Shown: one piece after another, positions 1 through 12,516 of the stretch
Layout: the number at the start of each line of letters is the position of its first letter
Position numbering within the stretch: the first letter of the stretch is position 1
DNA from: Todiramphus chloris collaris
Lineage: Eukaryota; Chordata; Aves; Coraciiformes; Alcedinidae
DNA length: 64,000 bases
Assembly (NCBI GenBank): GCA_025345505.1
Contig: JANVCC010000152.1
Location: 939,318-1,003,317, forward strand
Direction: 5' to 3'
Program-made: the position numbers and the translations under genes
Notes under the pieces: model-generated
What the model was told of the DNA's origin: nothing
The model's database searches: none
The model's input: the letters and a program-made list of their open reading frames with translations, nothing else

Positions 1-3000
1 GTAACGCCAGCATTAAGCCCTTGGGAACTATGCATCATGAGTCTTGCTTTATAGCAGGAGGCCTTGGCATCATCCTTAGGTGTATCTTGGAGCTAAGAAG
101 AAGAAAGATGGTGGCCAGGGTAAAGAAGACAAGAGTGGGAGAGGGAACGCAGACAGAGAAAGGAGAAAGCAGAAATGTAGATACATTATATATCTATCTT
201 GTATTGTCAGCTTAATTCAACTTGGAAGCTCCATGTATTCCTTGCACTGGCAATAATCAATAGCTCATAGTAATGACTTGCAAAACTGTGAATTGTTAGA
301 GACTTGTAAGATTTAATCTTCAAAAGATCATATCTCAAGTATCTGGAGGATTCCAGATATAACGGTGATGAAAAATACTAGGCAGTCACATAAGTAGCCA
401 GGTAAATGGGTGTGTAGATGGCTAATCAGCCAGCCAGATGGCCAGGGATTTGGATGACCTGTGTCTCATTTGCTTGACAGTTCAAATTTTGTCTCCCTCC
501 CTGACCACTGAAGGATTTGCAGTTTGCTGGGGCTCTTACACTGGTCTCCATGACAGGTCACTCCATGAAACACCTCACCTTCAGGCACGGGCTCACCTAC
601 TTCTCTGGTCATGGTGAACAGATGGACCTGCTCCTTCAGTGGGAATTCTTGCTATTGGAAACATCATTGTCAGCTCCTTTGCAAAACAGGGAGACACCGT
701 TTGGGTGATTTTTCTCAACAACGTGAAGATAGGAGATTAAGACCACTTATGACATCCCTGACAGCAATGAGTTTTATGTGGGCTCCAGATAGCAGCAGTG
801 TAGGAAGCTTAGGGGTTGTTCCAGTCAAAAGAAAAGAAGTGGATTGCTGGGAAGGAGAGGGAGGACAAACTTGTGTCTTTTGAGATTTAACTACTACTGA
901 AATTCAAAACTCTCCAAGCTTCCTGCATATCTGAAAAGCTATCTGTGTGCTTGTCCCAAGACTTTAACACCATAGAAGACAGTAACTCCAGAGGACTTCT
1001 TTGTCAGAATGCAATAATGCACTCAGTGTAATTAAATTAAACTAGTACAATACTAATAACCACTCCAATCATAATACTAGCCAGAGGAAGAAGGGAGGTT
1101 GTAAATCCTGCTGTTTCAAGAATTCTATATGTACTCAGAGCCCATGAGCAACATTGCTGTTTGAAGTGCTGCAATGCTGCTTCTCCCTTCTAGAGAAAAA
1201 GAAGGTACACTGTCCCTCTACAAAATGTGCCAAATGGCATGTGAGTCAGTCCTGGTGCTCTGAAATCCTATCTGGAGCACCAGGGGAGTAGTTAAGCAGC
1301 TGCCTTCTTATTGTCATAAAACTTGATAGCTTTTTGCAATTATATGCAAGCAAATGTTCTGTTTACTTTTGAAGTATTTGAACATGCACGCTGCCAATAA
1401 GCTAAGTATCTCCAACAAAGCTCAGTGTTAGTTCTTTCCCATCTTCACTCAGTCATTTATTGATTTGGCAGGAGAAGGAGTTGATGGGATTTAGGACAAA
1501 ACAAAAAGTAGCCACAATCTCACTGTCAAACTTGAAAATTTGTAAGAAATAATGAAAAGAGTGAATGTTTGGAAGTAAAAGAGGGGGAAGGGTACTGAAA
1601 TACCTTCATTCACTGCTTAAAACAATTGCTCCAAGCAGGAAACTTGGCACTTGAAGTTTTTATTAAATCAATTCAGAGGGATCTGTTTTCAACAAATGAG
1701 ATAAATGTCAAGATGAAGTTTCTAGACACTCACAGTACATCACATTTTCCTTTCCCGGGAAAGCAGAACAAAAATGTGCACAAATAAAATTACTTACATA
1801 TGTAAAAATCACATTCAGTTTAAATAATCTTTTCTTCCTGCCTAGATGTTTCAACAGTGTATCAAAGCTTATTTTAATCTTTTAAGAGTATAATTATTGA
1901 GAATGTTTTCATCCCCTCTACTCCATATTGTTAACCTACATCAAAGCAAGCATGTAAACACATATTTATCTGGATAGCATCTTTATTTTGGTGACTGTGG
2001 TTCCAGGTGCTTCCTATGTGTATACAGAAAGGGATACTCAGGAAAATCAATAATAATTCTTAACAATTTTTTCTCTCATCCATTTATCAACCTCTCTCTT
2101 TTTGCTCAGTCTCTCATCTCCCATTATGTGCTTTTCAGACTGTTCCAGTTCCTGGAAATGTCTGTTTTTCTGCTGCCTACTCTTTGCTAGCACAACCTAA
2201 TGCTGCCAGGTACATTCATTGTGGTGGACAGGAGGAAGGACCTGGCAGGGAGACAAGGGCATGCTGCCCTCATCTGCAGCTTTCAAACTCCCATTGCCAG
2301 TTAGTCCAGAGGCTCTCTGACAGTTGAGTCTTTTGCATCTTAGTGGAAATATGTGGCAACAATCTTAGGTGCATATATTCCCTTTTCTTGGAGAAAAGAG
2401 ACAGAAAACATGCAGTTTGAGAAAATGTCTTCTGGATCTTGTAAGGTCAGAAACTGTGGGATAATGCTCATGTCTTCATGCTGACTCTGTTCCCTGAAGA
2501 TCCTAGTATGATACTTAAGCAGCCACAGGAAAAAAGGAAGTTTTAGTTCCAATTTCTCATCAGAGTACCACCTGATTATGCCTTTGTAATACAGTGGAGG
2601 GAGGGTACAAACAATTGAAAGAGTTGGGAGGGTGCCTAGGGAAACTTTCAATCCCAAAGCACTGAGATTCGTAATCCTTACTCAAGCTAGGGAACACTAT
2701 TGTCTATAGCCCCCTGATATTTAAGCTCTCCAAATCACTGAGTCACTGGGCCTACTCATCTGAGTCATTTCAGAAGGGAGGGAGTGCTGCTGTTGCACAG
2801 ACAACTTTAGCAAAGGCCAGTTTGCAGGGAATAGCCCAACGGAGAAATCCTTTGCTATCTAAATGTGAAGAATGGTCAAAACTCAATAGGATAGAGCAAG
2901 AGAGAATGATGGAGAAGATGTGAGGTGTGAGGTGGAAGAACAACAGGTCAGCTGGCCTCTGTCTTCTCAAGAGGACTTTCAGACAGTTTTCCATCCCTGC

Positions 3001-6000
3001 TGCACATGATTCATGCTTCACTCTCCCAGCGTTACTGATGGGAATCTCGAAAGACTGGAGAAGGAATGAAAAGAAAGTTTGTTCCTTGCCAAGTCAAAAC
3101 CTCAGCCAGGGACATCACAACTCCAGGAAAAGCCATGGAAGAAGGAAAGTATAGTTCTGATGGCTCATGTTGCTGATTACAGAGTTTGGCAGACCCATTT
3201 AGCAAATCTTTCTGAATGAGTTGTCTGGCAACGGACAGAGGCCCAGTGGTCGTGCTGACTTTATACTGGGGATCTCTGGCACAAGTGTTTGTCACGTTGA
3301 CCTTGGCCTCAGGTAAAACAATGCCACTTGGTCTTGTCATGGCATTGAAATAGGGAACTCTGACTTCTGAGGAAAAGCTCAGGGAGGGCTTAGAAAGCAA
3401 ATCGGGAAGTTTCCCCATGTATTACCATTGCTGAATGTTTTTTCTGAATCCAGATCCTCCATATCTTCTACAAAACTTCACTCTCTTTTGTCACCTCTTC
3501 CTCTTATTGTAGTGATGCTCCAGCCTGACATATCTGGGGAGAAAAATGCCCGTATCAGTCTTCACATTTTCAGAGCTTATGAAAGTGACCCTGATTCAGT
3601 TTCCAGTCCGTATCTTCCCTACAGATACCAGCTGTATGCTTGGTTTGCTCCACAGAAGACTGCAGGAGAGGTCATGATTACAGGAATTTCTCAGTGTTGT
3701 TTATATTTCTCTCATGTCTTAAAACATGCCTATGATAGTAAGAAACCTTAAGATAATAATCCAAATCTTAAGATAACAATGTGGTAGCTTTATTTCTCTC
3801 CAAGATATGAAAATTTGGATTGTGCCCATTTTGTCAGCACATGTTGGCTTCCAAGGTAGAAGTTGAGGATAGAGATTATTAAACGTGTCACTACAATGCT
3901 ATGAAAGCAATGGACATTTGTCCTCAAAGAGCAACTGAAATTTTTCAGGTACAGGAATTCTCAAGAAGGCAGAAAGCCAGCATAACCAGATTTATACTTT
4001 CCACTGCTTTGTAGGTATAGGGAGCATTTCATGGCCAGGGTCATGCAAGGAACGTCTTGGCCAGAGACAGTAGTCCCTGCAGGACCGTTCTAACTGGCAT
4101 ATGTTAGAACAGACTTAAAGAGGCTTTAGCTCACATGTAGGATTGTTTCGGCATCTCTAAATGGCAGAATGTAGGATATTGGGATCCTTGGGTTTCATCC
4201 TGAGATTTCGAACTTGTGGTCTGCTGGTTGGTTACAGAAGGTACAGCCAAGAATGTAATTTGGGAGTGCCAGCATGGATGGATTTTAGGGTGTGTTTTAA
4301 GAGATACTTCTTTTCTACTCCCCATCTTGTTTAAAAGGAACTTCCTTTCAGTTCTGTTATGTAAATAAGGAGATGTGGAAACTCTAATGTAACAAAGTTC
4401 AGACTATTGATGGGCTAAGAGAAAAAAATGGATTAAGTTAGGAAAGAAATGTGGCAATAAATGGTCAGATTCTTAATAAAGGAGTTTTACTATTGTGATT
4501 GAGGCCGGGACCTTTGATGTACAACAGACACAGAGATCTACAAGTAACAAAGCGACAACGTTTGCTCATAACACAAATTATTCAGCATAAAACCAAAAGC
4601 CAGCTGCAAAATGTGAAGAAAAGGTTTCTGAAAACTGAATGACTATATGAAACAATGAATGTCTATAAATACAGAGTAACAGACATGATTAAAAGAAACA
4701 ACCCTGTGTATATGTATAAAATCACAAGCTCTGGCTTAGCTGCCACTGTTCGGGAGAGATATAGTGAGTTATTCTGAGTAGTTCTCTGAAATTATCAGAA
4801 TAAACAGTTACCAGAAAGGCAAATAGCAGGTACCAAGTATTTGAAAGGGAATAGAAAGTAGACTACAAAACATCGTTATCCCAATATTTCAATTCATGAT
4901 TCACCCACATTTTGACTGCTGCATTGCAGTTACATTCTGCCTAGAAAAGTTTAAGAGAAGGCCAGCAAACATGATCAAGAGGTATGAATGGTCTCCAGTT
5001 GGAAATGGATTAAATAGTCCAGTACACTTCAGGTTGAATAAGAGAAATCTGGGAGGGCCTGACAGAGGCATACAGGTGTGAATGACATGGAAAAGGCATA
5101 TGAGGGGGAGAAGCATTCCCTTTGCGCTCTATTCCTTGTACTCCAGGTATTTAATACCAATTTTTGTTGGATACTCCAGTAACTGGAGCTGCTTGCTAGT
5201 TCTTACGCTCTTTTATTGAGAGTGGAATGGAGTGGAATAGATTAGAATAGAAGAATCAAAACAAGCTGTTACAACCAACTATAACTCAGATGGGAAGTGT
5301 GTATAGGATCTTGCTGTATTGTGGATGTATTACTGAGTCTCGCACAGTATTAAGGGCAGCAGAGAACATCGGGCTGGAGTTTCTGCTGAGACATCAGTTA
5401 TGATGAAGAGAAACAAGCCAAAGTTTAGCTTGTGGACAGAAATTTCCCAGAATACACTGGCAAGTGGGCAGAATTACTGCTTTGGCTTGGCTCCCAAGCA
5501 CATTGGCTCTCTGTTCCAGCACAGGAACAAACCTAGGCAGTGTTTTGTAAGACAGGTCAAATTCCTCTGAATGGGCCTGTTTCAAAAGTATCTGATCATC
5601 CATGACTGTGCCTCAAGGCTAAGGGCTGTAGCAACTCTACTAGGCACTAGTAAAGGGAATCACATGGTGGCACGTAGCGAAGGCATTTCAGCTTTATGAA
5701 GTTGTCAGCTACCTATCAGCAATTCAGAGACAGGCAGAAATTACAGCAGTGTTGTTGTAAATATTGGTACACATTATCTGTCATCATCACTGGTAACACT
5801 CAAGCAGTTGACATGTCCTTTGTTAAGGAGCATCATGAATAATTGTTTTGTCACACTGATACTACTAATAAAAACTAACAAATTTTGTATGATTTCTAGG
5901 GCTGACAAACTGTGTTTTCAGCTGAGTATTTCAGGTATCTTATCTATAGTTGTTATTTTATCACCAGTGATAAAGGACATAATTTTCAGCTCAGCTAAAG

Positions 6001-9000
6001 ATCCCACTTCACTGCCCCAGTATCAAAACACTGTGAGAACTTGCTTACTGGGGCATCACCATTGCCATGTAAGAGATGGGAAGTGGTAGGATGAGACAGG
6101 ATGGGCACATCAAGGCTTTTACTGGTGGTTGTCTCGGATTTGGGGGTAGATCTGTTTCTTCACAGCACAAGAACTCTGCCAGAATGGCTCTTATGCTGGT
6201 GGACATGGTTTCCTAAGCAGGGACATCCACCTCTGGGTGAGGTGTAAGCACCGTAGAGTTAACTTGTGGCCCTGCTTGAAGCTGGCAGCAAAGAAACTGG
6301 GAGTGTCTAAGATAATCTACATGCTGGAAGTGGTGTGCTGGAAACACGAGCTCTACTCAAACTGATTTTTCTTGTTTCTGAGCTTGATATGGAGTACCAC
6401 AGCATCCCACCACAGCAAACGTTGTGCAGCTCTCTGATAGTACCTCCAGAAATCACATGGATGTGCTCTGTTAAAAATGGGAAGGAACTAAAGGTCCTTG
6501 CCAACACACTTTAGAACTGACTATGTCTTAATTTATCCATGGTAGAGTGTCTTACTCAGTAGGTGAGAATTTAGCTATGAGTATATTGAGTGGCAGCCAG
6601 CTTGGAGCATGAGTCTAATTTACTGTAACTCTTGCTACATTCTGTCTGATCATTATCATGCTGAACAAAATGTTTTTAAAGTGCTTTTATAGGGTTGAGT
6701 GACTTATTCAATAATTTATACCATTTTGGAGGGATGAGAGGATGAATTTAAGTCATCAAATAATGTCATTATGGCTCAATGACTACATTCTTTATCAGGA
6801 AAAAAAAATCAGCTGTAATTATGCTCAAGAAGACAGAGACCCTTTATTCAGAAGTTCCCCCAAGAACAATGATATCAAAGATGCTGATAGGTCTTTCAGC
6901 TGTAAAGAGGGCTGTCCTTCTTTGTTAGGAAGGAATATATCAGATGCTGTCTGCTCGTCTATGTAACCATTGTGCCATTTATACCACATATTTTCAGTAT
7001 GCCATGCCTTTAAATGCCTGCTCCTTGCAGAGGCCAAGGATACTTCTGCATGCAGATCTGTGCAGACTCTTGGGGAGACCACAGCCCTGCTTAAGTTGAT
7101 GGGAGTTTTGCCCCTAATTTCAGCAGAGAATTTCTCTCTCTGACAGAGAAAAGAAAAGGCAAAGTCCTTGTTGTGACTGTCTGGAGACCTTTACTCATAC
7201 CAGATTGTAAGTTGTTAGCCTGGCCCTTAGGAACTTCAAAATGTCTTTTTTTCCCTTCATTTCTGTAATTTTTTTTTTTTTTTATCTAAAATCACTGGTA
7301 TCTCAAGGTGGATGATTTTTCCGCCGATGGTCTGAGCACTGCAAGACTTCATTGGACCCAGCTTATGTCTGGTAGACTAGCAGTGTAACCCAAAGCTTTT
7401 ATTTTCTCCTTAAAGAAATCCAGTGAAATCATGAAATCCTGCTCACTTGACCTCTAAGCTGGCTTTTCAGACCAGCTTTTAGCAGCTTAGGAAGACTTAT
7501 CTCACAGAGGAAAATCAGGTCATGCAGCGTGTGTGGACAAAGGCTAGATAAGTCTGATCTGAGCAAGGGAGGAAAATACATTAGATCATCTCTTATCCTT
7601 GCAAAATGACTGTATGTACAAGATGGGCATTAGTCGGAGTAATTCCCCCAGAAAAGCTCAAGAGGTGCAGGGATGAAGCAAACACGTCTCTCTGCGAGAG
7701 TGTTTGGATTTGGAGTTCTCTGCACATCGCTTTCTGTGTCCCTCACGAACAGCACCAGCCACAAGCAGACAGGCCACAAAACAAAGACTCATTAAAGGCA
7801 GGAGTAATGAACAAGGAGCACATTCAGTTTATAGTCTAAAGGCATGTAAATTATTACTAAGGTCCACCCCTGAACAATATTTTAATGCAAGCATTCCCCT
7901 CCATGCCTTGTGGTGTAATAGGAATCTTCTGAGGTATACGTCTTCTCATTCAAAATGCCACTCGGCTGCTCCATGATCATGTCTCAGATATAATGTACCT
8001 TGTTCCTACAGGCAGTGAAACCTGGAAATCTCTGTATTGTGCACAGAGAAACAATTCCCTCCCTTCCAGATTGAGCTCTGATGGAGGCTGGGTCCCCACA
8101 TTCTCAAAATGTGTTGCCAGCAGAGTTTCAGAGGGCTAAACAAAGCTACTAATGTCACATTTGTCACTCTGCTAACAACTTAATGTTTTCAAAATCAGAA
8201 GGAATGGAAAACAGTATGCTGATGACTCAAAATAATAATACTATTCAGCCCTCCTGTGTGGTACTGGTGTTGGCAGTTGGAAGGCCTTATAGAAATCAAA
8301 GGAAAAAGGTGGATATTTTGGCCCAGGTCACCAAGACACTAGTCTTCCTCACTTCCAAATTCTAACTGGTTTTCAACCAGACCATCCCAAACAGAATAAA
8401 TTTCAGTTCATCCTCACAGCTGGGAAAAAGGACTTAACTGCAAATATGGGCAATTTCTTTATATGGATTCATTGAAAATACTCCAAACTGTGGGGGAAAA
8501 TTAAAAAAACCAAACAAACATATGAAATGTAATTATGAGGAGCATTTTGGATTGCAGTGTTATCCCACAGATATCATGCTGAGGGAATTAAGAAACTTAA
8601 ACATATTGCTTGATACACAATGTTGATACATATGGAAGCAGGGTAACAAAGTGCCATTACTTTTCCCCCCTTGTTGGTTTGTTGGGTTTTTTTTAAGGCA
8701 GACCCAGCCTTTTTCTAATCAGTGACAATACATTAAACTATGTTTTTTAACCAAGGCTAGAATGAAGGAATAGTGTGACAAAGAAGCTTTGCAAGTAAGG
8801 ATAAGGCGTGCAAGGGCAGGGTCACAAAGTGACTCTTCTCTCCATTTCATTTGCTTTCTTTATGTGATGTGAAGGTGCGCAGTATTTCTGTGCATCCTTT
8901 GGCCTGCTTCCCCTTGAGTGTATCACAGCAAATAAGAACTCACCTTTATGACAGAGCCCAGTCCAAAGCCCAGTGGAACCTTTCCAATGCATTTGCACTT

Positions 9001-12000
9001 GGTTCCTAAATATGTTACTGCAAACTTGGTGCCCAGGCAATTTCTTATTGAAATGTCTTACCACTGGGTGAGAATTGTCTCATTTCAATATATAGTCTCA
9101 TGTCCAAGTTAGCCCCCCATGCTACTTGTCTCAGCAGAACAGAGACACCTCCAGACTGACTTCATCCATTTCAGAGGCCAGACTTGGGACAGTAGCCCTC
9201 TGGAGTCAATGAGTTGCCTTCCCTCCATGGTGCCAAAGAGAACCTGGGTGACTGGATTAGATACGTAACTTTCTAATGTCATGAAATTAATCCATTTCTG
9301 GCTCATAGATGGGACAATACAGTGACTCCTGTCCATTGCATGTCTAGGAAGGCAGGGACTGGTGGGCCTGGCTGTTAAGATGTCTGTCTGAATCACTCAG
9401 CACTCTCCTGAATTTAGATGCCATAGTAGTTGCAACACCTAATTATCCATGTATAGTAGGTGATCCAAATCGGAGTGCACAGCAGAGCAGCAGATGTGGG
9501 TTGCTGCTGTCAGATTAAATTGAGATTAGATAAAGTTTAATTAACACTCTGTTTTCATTAGATTCATCTCTGATTAGTCATACAAAAATTATTACAGGGA
9601 AGTATGGCAGAAATCAAGAGGCACAGCTAACATTCTTATTATTAAAATCGAGGAAGCATTTTTACAGCAAGACCTTGCAAGTAAGGGGTTATTCCCTGAA
9701 TTTGACACCTCTTTGATCTGAAGAACAACTACTTTATAAACCTGCCCTTTCTAGCCATACACATCCCAAGTGATCTAATTTACATAATCACACATTTCAA
9801 CACACTTTTGAGGTACTCCATGCCTTTGGTTAACACTCACATTCTTTCCCATCGTATCACTTCAATATTTCTAAGAACAAGAGGGACACAATATTTTAGA
9901 GATGTTTTATCAAGACTCCTAATAACTTTAATACAGTTTATCAAGAATTTTGGTGTCAAACTTCACAAATGTCACATCAGAACTCCTTGCTACCCAGTAT
10001 CAAACCATTACCACAATATTGGGAATATTCTGAACCTACAGTTTGACACATCACAAGATTTTTGTTCTTCCTCTGATTAACAAATGCAAGTGAATACTTC
10101 CATGTCAAAGTCTCCTTCTGTTGTTTCAATCCATACAGTCTCCAGCCTGGTAGTCTTCTCCTGCCTGTAATATCTAAAAGCCTTACCAAAAATTTTTATG
10201 TGGCCCAGAGGGAAGGTCACTTGCAGGAGCAGCCTGCAAAGCAGCCTTTGGGTAAAATTTATTAATACGTAGTATAGTACAAACCAGTGAGACAAGTAAG
10301 ATTTAAATCTTTAAATCTTGACCTTAAAGGAGGCATATGATGTCTGTTGCTCAAGAGTGAATCCAATCTTTGCTTTTTAGGACAGGGAAAAGGTTGTCAC
10401 AGATGAAGATATTTTTTTCAGTAGAGCAAACATGGAGGTTTAGAATATCTGAAATCCAAATAAGTCCAACCTTGCAATAAATGAACGCTTCTCTCTTGTC
10501 CTTTATTGCTGTCCAGTTGTCAGAACTGTGAAGGGATGACCTCTACAGGCCAAACCAAATCAAACCAAGCCAACTGCTGTTTTATTACCTCTGTGCTGTC
10601 TAACCAAGTATTTCTAGAACGTAGTACAACTCCATATAGTTCGTTTAGTTCAGCTGTCTTCTCCTTTTTCTTTCTCTCCTTGTAAGTACAGTTAAGTGGT
10701 CACTGGGTGTTTCTACTTGAGTGTTTTGTCTGAACTGTCTGGTCCAACACATCTCAACAGGCATTGCACATGCCTATGAAAGGTTCATTATTATACTTTT
10801 ATCTTCTCAACTCTGCCCTTAGACAGTGAGAAGGATGTACTCTGTCCCCTGAAAACCCTGATACAAAACAAAACAAAACAAAAAAAAAAAATGGAGTCCT
10901 TTTTGTGTTTATTCAATTCTGGTGCTGTGACCATCATCAGGGTGCTGAATATCGTTCTCGAGTTTGCTTGCTGTTTTGTTCATGGATTGCTCTCAAGCTC
11001 TCCCAATTGTTGGAGAAAAGCTGAGCAATGTAATGGTGACAAAGGATTTCTATATTTGTTGCTTCTAAAGATAATGATAATATGTTTTTAGTATGTGCTG
11101 TGAGCTGAAGAGGAAAGGGCTGATGTAGGGAACACAATGGCAGTGTGTGTATTTCAGCATCAGGGTGCTGAAGTCATTCCTATCCACAGGCCCTAGAGGC
11201 TGAGTGCCAGTCAAAGCCAGTCTATACATTCAAGAAAGAAAAGTTCACAGTGAAGTCTCCTTCATCTGCATTTTTGCTAACAAGGACCTCTCCAGCCAGA
11301 ATAGCAGGAACATGGAAAACTGAAACAAAACTTTTAGCTGTTTTAAACGGCCACATTTAGCTGCAGAAAAGAGAACCTGTTTCTTCCAGGATGTGCTCAC
11401 TAGCGCTTGTGGTAACTTTATTAAGAAGTTGTGCTAGACAAAATGATCAAAGAAAAGAGAGAGTTCAGTTCACTCTTCAAGCCACACACCAAGTTCCACC
11501 TCTATGTGAAGCTGGAGGCAGAACTTCAATCTCCCTGATGCCTCCTCAAAGCTCTTGCCAGAAGACGACACTGTGTGTCCTCCAGCAAAGCCCAGGGTTT
11601 GTCTGGCAGGGGAAGCAGCATGAGTGTAACAGGCTAAGCAGAGACCCCTAGTCCTTGCACTCTGGGGTACTGACCTTTGTCTTTCTCAAATATGGGAAAC
11701 GTCACAGCATAGATTGAGGATGATTTGTAGACACAGGCAATTGCATTTGCGCTTTCCACTGCTCAGGTAAAGAAAACAGGACAGTGATACCCTAATCCAC
11801 CTGTTCTTTTTCATATGTAAGTCTGTTTCAAATCAGGGATGGAAAATAGGTTTTCACCACTCTTGCATAAGAATAATGCAAAATGAGCAGAAAAGGTTAT
11901 TGTTGGCACCAACATTCCCATTCTCCAGAGCAGCACGTTATCTGATAGTTGCAATACGGCAAGCCACGGATAGTGTGTTATTGTTTACCGCGCTGCAAGT

Positions 12001-12516
12001 TTTGGGCAGTAAATAGCTTAAATAAAAGCCAGAAGTATCATTCTTTTTGACTTCATCTGATTTAAGGAAGCCTTTCCTCAGATAATTCCTCCCAGGCATG
12101 TTGTCCAAAGCAGGACTAGTCCCTGGTGAATCAAGCTATTCTGACCTCTGTAGATGGCTCCCTTTCAGCCTTCCAAAGGTTGGAGATAAAGACCAGCAGA
12201 AACAACTCACTACATCCAAGTATTGTTGCACCTTTCTTTGAGCTTGGTGAGAAGCTAGGCTCTGCTTGAAAGCTCTGTGCCAGTACAGAGTGGTAGTGAC
12301 CCTCTGTCACCTTTGGTTAAACTTTGGTTTTTTAAGTAGCCAGATGAAAAAAAGAATGACCATGTAGCATTGCCGTGTCCACTAATGCTACCGCTAATAC
12401 AGTGAGGCAGCAGATAAACTCCCCTGATAGGAATCCTGGCCAGGCAAAGAGCTACTCTGCAGGGCTGAAAGAGAAGTGGGTGAGATCTGTCTAACCCTGT
12501 TACTCCCTCAGAGAAG
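1..12516 (+). other. MAML2: MAML2 intron 2, 5' part (no exon seen)
   Basis: This stretch lies upstream of the first recognisable MAML2 exon. In vertebrates MAML2 exon 2 is a long glutamine-rich exon of more than 1 kb. No open frame of that size or composition occurs here, so I infer that the stretch is intron. The open frames present are short, overlap on both strands and show no family motif. The longest is 128 codons on the minus strand at 3032-3418, and I do not recognise it. There are simple A- or T-runs at about 7269-7283 and a CAAAA-type A-rich run at about 10862-10890. I see no RNA gene or clear transposon. Confidence 0.6.

Noticed and set aside
3032-3418. A 128-codon minus-strand frame in MAML2 intron 2
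   Set aside because: No recognisable domain, no splice context and overlapping frames on the other strand; consistent with chance in 25 kb of intron.
10862-10890. CAAAA/A-run that could be the tail of a processed pseudogene
   Set aside because: No coding relic or target-site duplication was found upstream; a simple A-rich repeat is enough.
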